From positions 52,451,357-52,515,356 of the forward strand of contig OZ025250.1 in the NCBI GenBank assembly GCA_964019135.1: 64,000 bases of DNA. The letters are read 5' to 3'. Origin of the DNA: Arenicola marina. Taxonomy: Eukaryota > Annelida > Polychaeta > Arenicolidae. Positions 51,001 through 59,046 of this stretch are shown here, one piece after another (position 1 is the first letter of the stretch; the number at the start of each line of letters is the position of its first letter). A program made the position numbers and the translations under genes. The notes under the pieces were generated by a model. That model was given only the letters and a program-made list of their open reading frames with translations. It ran no database searches and was not told the origin of the DNA.

Positions 51001-54000
51001 AGCCTCTCTGCTCACCTCCATCGTTCATGCCCTGTCCGCCCCCCTCCCCCTGTGAGCCTCCCTGCTCACCTCTATCGTTCAGGCCCTGCGCCCCCCCCCC
51101 TCCCTCTATGTGAGCCTCTCTGCTCATCTCCATCGTTCCGGGCCTGTCCCGTCCCTATGTCCCACTCTCTCACTGTCTCTTCCAGGCTCTGTTTCGTATT
51201 CTAACAAAGCAGTATGTACCCCTCCGTGCTTCACCTTCTGTTCTTTCTGTTCTCGATATGTCCCCACCTTGTTTTTGCCCTGCTCCCGTCCCTGTTTTAC
51301 CATCTGTCCCTCTCCCTGTTTCACCATCTGTCCCTCTCCCTGTTCCCCGCACTGTGCCCTACCCTATTTCACGCACTGTTCCCCTCCCTATGTCACCTTC
51401 TGTCCCTCCCCGTTTCCCGCACCGTTTCCCTCCCTGTTTCCCACACCCAGGGAGCGCACAGGCTTGAAAAGTGCTTGAATTTTGACTGATGCCTGGAAAA
51501 GGTCATAAAAACAGAAATAGGCATTGAGGTCGATCCAATGTACTTGAATTTGCTTCAAAATAGGGCAGTTACAATGAAAAGTGCTTGATTTCAAACTGGA
51601 CCGGGCACTGGCAAAGACCCAAGAAAAAATCGAAACAAAGCTAGCTGAATTGAAGAAGTAGCAATTAATAAAAGTAAAGTGATTAACTCCAATAAATGCT
51701 GTTGGTTGGTAATAAGTAATCATGAACACTGCCTTCTTGTTGTCATTCCTTATTTCCGCATATCAAAGATTGTATGCATACAATTTAGTCCCAAGTTTTT
51801 GCAATTTGTATGCTTAAATAGACCAGTAAATGTAAAAATTGTCCTTGAAAAGTCCTTGAATTTTGTTAGTGCTTGCCTTAAAAAGGCTTGACTTTGATTG
51901 CACCTTGCCTGTATGAACCCTGCACACTGTTCCCCTCCCTATTTCACCTTCTGTCCCTCTCCGTTTCCCGCACTATTCCCCTCCCTGTTTCCCACACTGT
52001 TCCCCTCCCTATTTCACCTTCTGCCCTCTCCGTTTCCCGCACTGTTTCCCTCCCTGTTTCACGCACTGTTAGCTCCCTGTTACCCGCACTGTAACCCTAC
52101 CTGTTTCCCGCACTGTTCCCCTCCCTGTTTCACGCACTGTTCCCTAGCCTGTTTCCCTCCCTGTTTCCCACACTGTTACCCGACCTGTTTCGCGCACTGT
52201 TCCCCGGCCTGTTTCCCTCCCTGTTTCCCGTACTGCACCCCTCCATGTTTCACACAGGCTGAAAGTGCTGTTAAGCCATAATCAAATCAAACCATGTTTC
52301 CCACACTGTTCCCGTCCCTATTTCTCGCACTGTTCCTGTAACCGTTTTCCGCTCTGCCCCCGCTCCCCATGTTTCGGTTTCACGAGCCTGTTTCTCGCGC
52401 GGTTCCCCTCCCTGTCCCCCTGTACGTTCCAAACTCGGCCAATCCCTTTACTGTTCCCCGCATTGCCCCCCCCCCCCCCCGCCTCCTCTCTGTTCCCCAC
52501 ACTGTCCCCCCCTGCCTCCTCTGTTTTCCGCACTGCCCCCCCCCCCTGCCTCCTCACTGTTCCCCGCACTGCCCCCCCCCCACGCCTTCTCTCTGTTCCC
52601 CACACTGTCCCCCTCTGCCTCCTCTCTGTTCCCCGCACTGCCCCCCCCCCCCCATCTGCCTTCTCTCTGTTTCCCGCACTGTCCCACCTACCTCCTCTCT
52701 GTTACCCGCAGCCCCCCCTGTCTCCTCTCTGTTCCCCGCACTGCCCCCCCCCACCTGCCTCCTCTCTGTTCCCCACACTGCCCCCCCCCCCTGCCTCCTC
52801 TCTGTTCCCCGTACTGCCCCCCCCCCTGCCTTCTCTCTGTTCCCCGCACTGCCACCCCCCGCACTGTCCCCCCCTGCCTCCTCTCTGTTCCCCGCACTGC
52901 CCCCCCCCCCCACCTGCCTCCTCTCTGTTCCCCGCACTGTCCCCCCTCCACCTGCCTCCTCCCTGTTCCCGGTACTGTCCCCCCTGCCTCCTCTCTGTTC
53001 CCCGCACTGCCCCCCCCCCCTCACGGCTCCTCTCTGTTCCCCACACTGTCCCCCCCCTGCCTCCTCTATGTTAGCCGCACTGCCCCCGGTACTGTCCCCC
53101 CTGCCTCCTCTCTGTTCCCCGCACTGCCCCCCCTCCACCTACCTCCTCCCTGTTTCCGGTACTGTCCCCCCTGCCTCCTCTCTGTTCCCCGCACTGCCCC
53201 GCCCCCCCAAGGCTCCTCCCTGTTCCCCACACTGTCCCCCCTGCCTCCTCTATGTTAGCCGCACTGCCCCTCCCCCTGCCTCGTATCTGTTCCCCGCACT
53301 GTCTCCCCCCACCCCCACCTGCCTTCTCTCTGTTCACCGCACTGCCCCCCCCCTGCCTCCTCTCTGTTCACCGCACTGACACCCCCCCCCCCCCAGCCTC
53401 CTCTCTGTTCCCCGCACTGGACCGCCCCCCCTCTGCCTCCTCTCCGTTGCCCGTACTGCCCCCCCCCCCCTGTTTACCGCTCTGCCCTCGCCCCCCCGCC
53501 CTGTTCACCTCCTGATCTCGCGCACGGTTTATCAAGCCGCGTGCTGTCTTCAGACACCCGCTCAGTGCAGTCTGCCATCTATCACCAGTGCAAGTGTACC
53601 CCACTCCCCCCTCCATCTCCCCTGATACACCCAGCCAGCCAGTCGCACTGAGGTATCATATATAACATGGACAACATATTAATAGTTTTTGTTTACATTA
53701 TTTGCAGACGACAGCCATTGAATTTAAACTTTTAAGATAAACATCCTTTGTCTTCACAGACTGCAGTCCGCCGTGAGTCGTTGTTTATTTCAGTCTCCAA
53801 GTCGCCAGGAAACTCTTCAGACATCGGTGGAAATGTACAACACCAAAGGCGGCACGTGCGGCCTTGACCTTGACGCCTGACATACACCCCCGGCACCCCC
53901 CCCCCCCCCCCCACGTCAGTTATATGTTGGGTTGTCACTGAGATGTTTGTCGTTGTAGGATGCGGCGGCGTATGGCGGTCTGCGGGTGACGGGGGTGGTG

Positions 54001-54792
54001 GGGGAGGAGGCCGGACCCGGGCGGCTGCAGCGCCCCTATGGTGTGGCCGCCCACGGGGACTTGGTGTGGGTGGTGGACAGGGGCAGTGACAGGGTGGTGG
54101 TCTTCCGGCGGACCACAGAAGGAGGCCACACAGCCCACCGCTACGTGGCGGAGTACCCCATCCAGGATCCAGCCGGCATCACCGCCACAGACACGGAGAC
54201 CTGGATCTCCCAGGACAATGGCTGCCATCTCCAGGGAGTCCGGCTGGTGGGTGGAGAGGTCGTCCGGACGCGCACACTGCCGACCACCGGACGCCTGACA
54301 GACCCATGGGGACTGGCCTACAGGGAGTCCACCAGGACTCTCTATGTCTGCTGTAGGGACCGGGTCCATGTAGTGGATGTGGCGGGGGGCGGGGTGGTGG
54401 CCACCCTCAACACGCCGCCAGAGGTGAAGGGGGAGGGGCGGCCGCTGTATGTGTCCGTCCTCCAGGACACCATCCTGGTGCAGTACGGCGGCCCCCGCCT
54501 GGTGCTGTACACCGGGGACGGCGCTCCGGGCCGCGTCCTCAACCTCCCAGGACTCTCGGCTCCCAGTGACGTCACCCACAACGGGGAACACTTTGTGGTG
54601 TGTGACTGGGAGGGTGGCTCTCTCCACGTGGTGAGCCGGGAGGGGGAGGCGGTCACCAGGGTGAGGCTGGAGGGGGAGGTGGTCACCAGGGTGGGGCTGA
54701 GGAAGGTGCTGCCCGTGTTTATATCATGGTCCCCCCACCACCACCTCCTCTACGTCACGGACCGGCACAAACTGTTTGTCGTGAGCCGCTGA
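23934..54792 (+). CDS. protein kinase / NHL-like beta-propeller fusion, 5 coding exons
   Basis: Predicted exons: 23934-24081, 24911-25748, 35894-35952, 36496-36662 and 53959-54792. All introns are GT-AG and the phases match (1, 2, 1, 0), giving exactly 681 codons plus TGA. Residues ~27-329 form a kinase domain: glycine loop KGGYARV (36-42), VVIK lysine 57, helix-C Glu 75, HRDMKPAN (catalytic Asp171, Asn176), DFG Asp192, SPE in place of APE (Glu225) and DVWSCG (243-248). Residues 330-404 are a linker rich in Gly, Pro and Arg. Residues 405-681 are NHL-like blades (RPYGVA, WVVDRG, DPWGLAY, LYVTD) and probably bind a partner or RNA/protein ligand, which is inference. No signal peptide or membrane segment is seen. 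The catalytic residues suggest an active Ser/Thr kinase. Exon 4 to 5 spans 17 kb, so extra exons could be missed. Confidence 0.65.
24082..24910 (+). other. intron 1 of kinase-propeller gene
   Basis: 829-base intron from GTAAGA to ATATTCAG. It contains a G-tract (about 24786-24810, mostly uninterrupted G). No repeats of the neighbouring arrays occur here. Confidence 0.65.
24911..25748 (+). CDS. kinase-propeller exon 2 (kinase core)
   Basis: 838-base exon encoding nearly the whole catalytic domain, from SRVVIKRM to RPDIGVIQYELN. Motifs present: ETKLLSTLKHPNIV (helix C), HRDMKPANIL, LTDFGEGRA, GTRRFFSPEQ, DVWSCGMIIF and SRPDIG. The segment between helix C and HRD is longer than in a minimal kinase. 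It ends AACAA|GTAAGTAT, an excellent donor; if unspliced, a TAA lies at 25750-25752 and the product would stop just after the kinase domain. Both forms are possible. Confidence 0.85.
25956..34194 (+). repeat. 25-bp G-rich minisatellite array in intron 2 (~8.2 kb)
   Basis: More than 300 copies of a 25-bp unit made of TCCGGGTCGGGGTAGGTCGG then AGTGG. Variants include TTGGGGTAGG, CTAGGTAGG, CCCAGTGG and shorter units lacking TAGGTCGG. Higher-order blocks occur, such as 28780-29060 and again about 29320-29600. The minus strand shows frames up to 317 codons (Pro/Thr/Asp-rich), only because the unit has no minus-strand stops. The plus strand has closely spaced G runs suited to G-quadruplexes, and the intron RNA would be G-rich. 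Confidence 0.93.
34195..34443 (+). mobile_element. tRNA-derived SINE inserted in the 25-bp array
   Basis: Head with an A-box-like TAGCTCAGTGGGCTAGAGCG (34206-34225) and a B box GGTTCGAGCCC (34277-34287). They are ~70 bases apart, too far for a plain tRNA. A non-tRNA body follows, and a tail AATAACCAACCAACC ends at 34443. Array units resume at once on both sides. Orientation is the same as the gene. It is the only full-looking SINE in the window. Confidence 0.75.
34444..35339 (+). repeat. 25-bp G-rich array, continuation after the SINE
   Basis: The same unit as before the SINE (GGTCGGAGTGGTCCGGGTC), more irregular, with units such as GGTCCGGGTCAGGGTAG and several shortened GTCGGAGTGGTCCGG copies (34680-34730, 35240-35280). 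It decays into AT-rich unique sequence at about 35340. It sits inside intron 2. Confidence 0.9.
35340..35893 (+). other. 3' part of intron 2, unique sequence
   Basis: AT-rich sequence between the 25-bp array and exon 3. It ends in TGTTTGCAG, a good acceptor preceded by a T-rich tract. A 79-codon open frame (35642-35881) has no recognisable content. Confidence 0.5.
35894..35952 (+). CDS. kinase-propeller exon 3 (linker)
   Basis: 59-base exon between TGTTTGCAG and GTGAGTAA. With two bases from exon 2 it starts N-M-M-F-S-R-M-N-V-G and ends P-G-E-H, plus one base for exon 4. Both junction phases fit their neighbours. It is short and of simple composition, so the call rests on splice signals and phase. 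Confidence 0.6.
36496..36662 (+). CDS. kinase-propeller exon 4 (linker)
   Basis: 167-base exon after ACCTTCAG, ending before GTAAATAT. Only the frame dictated by exon 3 is open throughout; the others hit TAG early. It encodes a Gly/Arg/Pro-rich linker (RDVPENPRELP, GRTPVAGDNP) ending KAADQLW. The last part could be a short helix before the propeller. Confidence 0.6.
36789..38304 (+). repeat. 17-bp minisatellite array in intron 4
   Basis: About 88 copies of CACACTGTACGTCCGCC. The variants TTCACTG, CTACACTG, CCATACTG and CGTCCACCC alternate in blocks, and a block around 37190-37390 recurs at about 37430-37630. As 17 is not a multiple of three and no frame of the unit contains a stop, all forward frames are open (up to 504 codons), and so are the reverse frames. 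These are not genes. Confidence 0.93.
38305..39433 (+). other. unique part of intron 4
   Basis: No phase-compatible coding exon was found here. There is a short palindromic stretch CAGACGTCGTCTG (about 38703-38715) and a C-tract (39150-39170). It could hold regulatory sequence or an unrecognised small exon. Confidence 0.4.
39434..51145 (+). repeat. ~50-bp minisatellite with variable poly-C tracts (~11.7 kb)
   Basis: More than 220 copies of a unit reading TTCTGTGAGCCTCTCTGTTC, then ACCTCCATCGTTCAGGCCCT, then G and a run of 6-15 C. Unit length varies with the C run, so reading frames change from unit to unit and the open frames are chance. Higher-order copies are plain: the marker GAGCCCCCTTGCTCACTTCC occurs near 39,790, 41,097, 42,639 and 46,343. 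The ~3.7 kb from 42.64 to 46.34 kb is repeated from 46.34 to about 50.05 kb. The region lies in intron 4; plus-strand RNA would be C-rich and the template G-rich. Confidence 0.93.
51146..51447 (+). repeat. 24-bp CT-rich minisatellite, degenerate
   Basis: Copies of a unit close to CACTGTTCCCCTCCCTGTTT plus CCCG. The first part is worn (CACTGTCTCTTCCAGGCTC) and the last part regular. It is split by a DNA-transposon-like insert from the rest at 51,928. Confidence 0.8.
51448..51922 (+). mobile_element. MITE-like non-autonomous DNA transposon
   Basis: A 475-base AT-rich island in the CT-rich array. The left end is CAGGGAGCGCACAGG and the right end, reverse-complemented, is CAGGGTTCATACAGG: 11 of 15 bases match as terminal inverted repeats. 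CACAC precedes the left end (one extra C between) and follows the right end, a possible 5-bp target duplication. The inner sequence has repeated CTTGAAAAGTSCTTGAATTT motifs near both ends. There is no transposase. Confidence 0.6.
51923..52440 (+). repeat. 24-bp CT-rich minisatellite, continuation
   Basis: Regular copies of CACTGTTCCCCTCCCTGTTT plus CCCG/CACG, with variants ACTGTTACCC and CTGTTCCCTAGCC. It holds a short SINE tail at 52,255. It degenerates after 52,340 into irregular CT-rich sequence and grades into the 33-bp array. Confidence 0.85.
52255..52290 (+). mobile_element. SINE tail fragment
   Basis: 36 bases, CAGGCTGAAAGTGCTGTTAA then GCCATAATCAAATCAA, matching the 3' end of the fragments in the 30-bp array at 15,390, 17,474 and 20,036. 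It is an independent insertion of the same SINE family, cut down by array turnover. Confidence 0.6.
52441..53515 (+). repeat. ~33-bp CT-rich minisatellite with C runs
   Basis: Units of CTCTCTGTTCCCCGCACTGC, a C run of variable length, then TGCCTC. The shared CTCTCTGTTC and C run suggest kinship with the ~50-bp array, and CCCGCACTG links it to the 24-bp array. Frames shift with C-run length and no coding role is supported. Confidence 0.88.
53516..53958 (+). other. 3' end of intron 4
   Basis: Unique sequence leading to GTTTGTCGTTGTAG, the acceptor of exon 5. It contains a C-tract at about 53898-53914. No coding exon was recognised. Confidence 0.5.
53959..54792 (+). CDS. kinase-propeller exon 5 (NHL-like propeller) to stop
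   Basis: 834 bases, exactly 278 codons with the TGA, open from the acceptor. It encodes blades with the NHL/TRIM-type rhythm: RLQRPYGVAAHGDLVWVVDR, then GSDRVVVF; DPAGITATDTETWISQ; DPWGLAYRESTRTLYVCC; PLYVSVLQDTILVQY; PSDVTHNGEHFVVCD; and WSPHHHLLYVTDRHKLFVVS. About six blades are visible. GC content and CpG density are much higher than in exon 2. Related partial sequence lies at 59,358-59,803. A separate propeller gene unconnected to the kinase exons cannot be excluded without transcripts. Confidence 0.85.
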   Translation, partial: DAAAYGGLRVTGVVGEEAGPGRLQRPYGVAAHGDLVWVVDRGSDRVVVFRRTTEGGHTAHRYVAEYPIQDPAGITATDTETWISQDNGCHLQGVRLVGGEVVRTRTLPTTGRLTDPWGLAYRESTRTLYVCCRDRVHVVDVAGGGVVATLNTPPEVKGEGRPLYVSVLQDTILVQYGGPRLVLYTGDGAPGRVLNLPGLSAPSDVTHNGEHFVVCDWEGGSLHVVSREGEAVTRVRLEGEVVTRVGLRKVLPVFISWSPHHHLLYVTDRHKLFVVSR

Positions 54793-54813
54793 CGACAACA
54801 ACGCACCGTCCGC
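54793..54813 (+). other. 3'UTR, first part
   Basis: Short untranslated end of exon 5 before the donor CCGC|GTAAGTAA at 54814. An intron after the stop codon may expose the mRNA to nonsense-mediated decay if the distance rule applies; at 21 bases it should be tolerated. Confidence 0.5.
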
Positions 54814-56454
54814 GTAAGTAACAGTGACGTCATCACGTCACTCACACCTTGTTAAGATGATAGTTGATAAGTACAACATACCCCACACCCTCTCCCCCTG
54901 GTGAGGGGGGGGGGTGAAGGGTAGGTGTGGGGGGGGGGGGGGGTGCTGTCACAGCGTTATGTGATATTTGACATGTTGTTTACGTTTAGAAAGGTGTCAC
55001 TGTACACGTCTCTGTGAGGGAGGGACAGGGTGGCACGCCCACCCCCTCCCCCCACCCACCTCAGCCACACTAGGCCCTCCCTAACCTACCTTACCTTACA
55101 TTAACCTACCTGGGGGGGGGGGGGCGGTCAGCAGGTTAAGCTGCCCTCAGTTGACGTCAGTTGAATTGTTTATGGCTCGATGTCTGTAATTGTGAGCTGT
55201 GGCCGCCTGCTCCACCCATTAACGCCCCCACCTACCCCCATCCCCCTCTCCCTCTACAAACACCTTCCAGTTTTCAGTGATTGAAACTTATGTGAAATCA
55301 AGTTGATTCCAAGGACTCAAAGGGATGTTAATAGCTTTAAAACACATGGTCAGACATTGTCTAACATTGAATATAATGAGGAGGAGAGTTATTTTGTCTG
55401 CGCCAGTGACATGCAACGTGTTGTGTAGTGCCTGACTTGTAGTTATAATAGGAGTCTAAATAAGGTTTTAAGCATCGAGCTTGAAATAGCTTCATTGTTA
55501 GCATGTGAGGTTAATGTGATACTTGATAAGACTAGTAATAATAGATAGTTTGTCCGTGACATGCAAATCAAATAAATATTTACATTCACATTTAAACATT
55601 AACCGAATTTATTGAACACCTATTCGGGGCAGGTCCGTAGAGCTGTGTTCGTCACATCGCTCACTTGTTACTCTTCCACGCTCTGTTCCCATTCATGTTT
55701 TCTTTTCTGTTTGCTACGCCAGGTTTCTGCGTTGTTGCCTCCCTGTTTGCCGCACTGTTTCCTCTCAGTTGTTCTGTTTGCTGTTCTGCTGCTCCTTCCC
55801 GCCCCACCCCCACCCCGGCCATCTTCCTGTGTGCCATGGGGCTTTGATTATTCATATTATAAGGACTGTATTAACGAACATTAGCAATATTGTAGATTAG
55901 CCCATAAGATATACCAATTGGTACAGTGATGGTGAGGGGAATAAGTTGACACAGACCTAAAGAAGGTGATGATGTATACCCCCCTCCCCCCCCCCCCTCT
56001 CCGCCCTTGCCTCATACCCCTACAGGAAGTCCTTGTGTTCCTCTCGCTTAAATAGACCTATCATATCTGCCTAAAATAAATAACCTGTGTTTAATCCGTT
56101 TCAATGGTTGCCACGTATATAACACTTGCATAGATAAGATTGTCTTTTGTCTTTGTATTTGGTCCAAATACAATGAAGAATAGAAATTTACTTTAAATCA
56201 TTCAGTAGGCGTATTTTCTGACCAGTATTAATCTTTGAAGAAGAAACTTGTGTCAAATGTAAATTTAATTTAATCCTACGAGCATATTTGACGCTTTGCT
56301 TAGACATACAAAATGACGATGCAGGTTTACTGAACTAATTTGTTTTACCGGTTGATTTGGTTTCCGGATAATCAATATGTCAATGTGCAGTGGGGGTTTA
56401 TGCTATAGACTGTAATGACAACATATTAATTGTGTGTTTTTTACGTCGTTTCAG
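54814..56454 (+). other. 3'UTR intron
   Basis: 1.6 kb from GTAAGTAA to TCGTTTCAG. It contains G-rich (54902-54945, 55110-55130) and C-rich low-complexity tracts. At about 55676-55800 there is a worn piece of the 24-bp repeat family (CTGTTTGCCGCACTGTTTCC). Confidence 0.5.
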
Positions 56455-56850
56455 CTGGACGCATTGCCCACAGATCCCCACTGGAAGCTTGGATTAATGA
56501 ATGAATTGTATCATCACCCACCATGATGCTGGTCATAACGGTCCCTTGCTATTGTATAGAGTTTTAGCTCATCATGATAACGACCACAAAAATTGGTCTG
56601 CCGCACTGAAAACTCTGGCTAATAATGTTATGACGATTGAAGTTCACGTTCTGTTTATGCTAATAGTGTCCTTATATCGGGGTTATGCTGATTATATAAC
56701 ATATCGCCTCACTTTACCTGTTGTCAGTGATGCTGGACTTTATCATGTCATCGAGGCATTAAGGCTATAATGCAATATGTGCCAATCGTGCTTTTTAACG
56801 TGTTATTAACATGAGATACAATAAATCATGTTTAATTGTAACCAAATGCT
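56455..56850 (+). other. 3'UTR exon with poly(A) signal
   Basis: Starts after TCGTTTCAG and includes AATAAA at 56820-56825; cleavage is expected about 15-25 bases later. The last ~170 bases recur at about 59825-60010 behind the decayed propeller copy, which supports the assignment to this gene. An 89-codon frame at 56501-56770 is incidental. Confidence 0.55.
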
Positions 56851-57690
56851 GTTTTCTATTCAATATCTGCGCGCGTTTCTGTCTTCCTAATTAGGTATAT
56901 ATGCGAGATCATCTTTAATTGTTGTCCCCGAGTGGTTGTCACAGGGAGGCGTCTTAAGTCTAAGTATTAAATGATAGATAGAAGTATCTTTGGCCGATGC
57001 TGTATCTATGTAGTGTGGTAGACGTGGCAGCTCAGTGAAGGAGATATATTGTAATTATCTTATTGATTCCGCTTGATGCGTCCTAACTAAAAGGTAAACA
57101 CTTTTTCAGTTCTCAATATTGTGTTGACCTCAGTGCAAGCACAAATCTACGCTGTCAGCTTCAAGTCCCATTAATATATGTTCCATTCACACAATCCGTT
57201 CACGCTCGGCCAGTCAATATAAAGAGATGAAGCAAAGAAACTCCTACAAATCAGCTGTCGGTGACCTTCAGTGGCGTTCAACACCATGCACGCGACTAAC
57301 AGAGATTATTTGATTACGTAGTCATGGCGACAGCGCTTACCGACCTAACCGTATGATCCTATCTTGCAACGTATTTTTCTTATGTCCAGCGAGAAGATAA
57401 TAAGTATGAAGCTATCCCTTTACCAAAAAATCGATCCAGCGAACAAGGATTATCAATCATTTTTTGTTTGCCCGTAAATAAGTCCGATCTGTAATACTTT
57501 AGTCTATATATATATCAACAAAATAAAAACCACGCATTCTTCCATACGTCAATGCCGCAATCAATTGTGAGACTTAAATATAATCAAGTTACTGAAGGAC
57601 GCTCGTCCTGTCGACTGAGCCCATAGCACTATCGGTTACAGTAATCATAGATATAGCGTTTACAATGAGAACGCGGTCTGTTCCCAACAA
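56851..57690. other. intergenic, nothing convincing
   Basis: AT-rich sequence with no recognisable exon, RNA gene or repeat. Confidence 0.5.
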
Positions 57691-57699
57691 TCATAGCGC

Positions 57700-58290
57700 G
57701 GTTATTTACAACAATCATAGCGTCAAGGCGTCGCTATGGCGTAATTAAGTCCTCATTATGACCTCATCAAGGCGTCATGATGGCGTCATTATAGTGGCAT
57801 GATGGCGTCATTATAGCGGCATGATGACGTCATTATAGCCTCGTTGTGGCGGCATTATGGCGTCATTATAGCGGCATAATGGCGTCATGGCGTCACTATA
57901 GCGGCATGATGGCGTCATTATAGCGGCATTATGACATCATTATAGCCTCATTGTGGCGTCATTATAGCGGCATTACGGCGTCATTATAGCGGCATTATGG
58001 GGTCATTATAGCGGCATGATAGCGTCATTATAGGGGCATGATAGCGGCATGATGGCGTCATTATAGGGGCATGATGGCGTTATTATAGTGGCATGATGGC
58101 GTCATTATAGCGGCATGATGGCGTCATTATAGGGGCATGATGGCGTCATTATAGCGGCATGATGGCGTCATTATAGGGGCATGATGGCGTTATTATAGTG
58201 GCATGATGGCGTCATTATAGCGGCATGATGGCGTCATTATAGGGGCATGATGGCGTCATTATAGCGTCATTATTGCGTCATCAAGTATGG
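57700..58290 (+). repeat. 22-bp minisatellite
   Basis: About 25 copies of GGCATGATGGCGTCATTATA plus GC. Variants include GGGGCATGATGG, GACGTCATTATAGCC and GTTATTATAGTGG. A block of four to five units (about 58060-58160) recurs at 58160-58260. Some copies contain the CRE/ATF-like core TGACGTCA. No role is implied by the sequence alone. Confidence 0.9.
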
Positions 58291-58329
58291 TGTAGTCAGC
58301 GTGTCATCGATGCGTCATGTTGGCGTTAT

Positions 58330-58560
58330 CACTGTAATATACTGGTCATTATGACTAGAGTATAGGGTTTGGACGTTATGATGAATGTGTTTCTAATGGT
58401 CATACACCAGGTGGATTTTGTATTGTATGCCTTCACTGGCCACCAGGTGTACTGCCTATAAAAGATGGTGTGACTTGCAATAAAGACCTCTTCTTCATGT
58501 GAAACCCATGCTGTCTAGTTGTGTTGGTTATTGGTCATTGGTCATGAGGTCGTAAAGTAA
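58330..58560 (+). mobile_element. possible solo LTR or promoter-bearing element
   Basis: TATAAAAG (58457-58464) is followed after about 14 bases by AATAAA (58479-58484) and then a T/G-rich stretch with TTGTGTTGGTTATTGG. That spacing of TATA box and poly(A) signal is typical of an LTR U3-R region. No paired LTR, tRNA primer site or clear target duplication was found, so this stays tentative. Confidence 0.3.
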
Positions 58561-59046
58561 TAACTAATTTTATACATGTAAAATACGTGACAATCACTGC
58601 ATCGTCACGTGTCATCAAATCGCCAATTCGGAAATCTTTCTCCTTTACAGATCATGTTATATTCTACTCATAGAAAACACCAAATACATTTTAGGCTGCA
58701 ATAATTACAAAATATATGTGGGAAACAAAATGAATTGGTGTTTTCGCCGGTTTTGTACACACAAGGGTAAAACTGCCCGCTGAAGGACCAATGAATAAAA
58801 TACACGCCCCAAATTAGGTGTCTGGGTCCGTATTCGAACCTAGGACATTAGCGGGCGGATGATTCAAAGTGAGAATCAGTCTTCAATGAATGTCAAGCAG
58901 CTTTCATTATATATATAAAACCTTCCAAAACACTTATTATTACGGATATCACAGGTGAGTTTTTCACTTGTTTATTTCTAAATGCAAGGATCATTTTACC
59001 AACTAATGCTAGTTGGTCTTGGATGACCTATATTGTAACCCTTTAC

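Noticed and set aside
53935..54627. 230-codon minus-strand frame opposite exon 5
   Set aside because: Shadow of the GC-rich propeller exon; no domain similarity on that strand.
56501..56770. 89-codon open frame as a small gene
   Set aside because: It lies inside the inferred 3'UTR exon, has ordinary composition, and its copy at 59.8-60.0 kb does not keep the frame.
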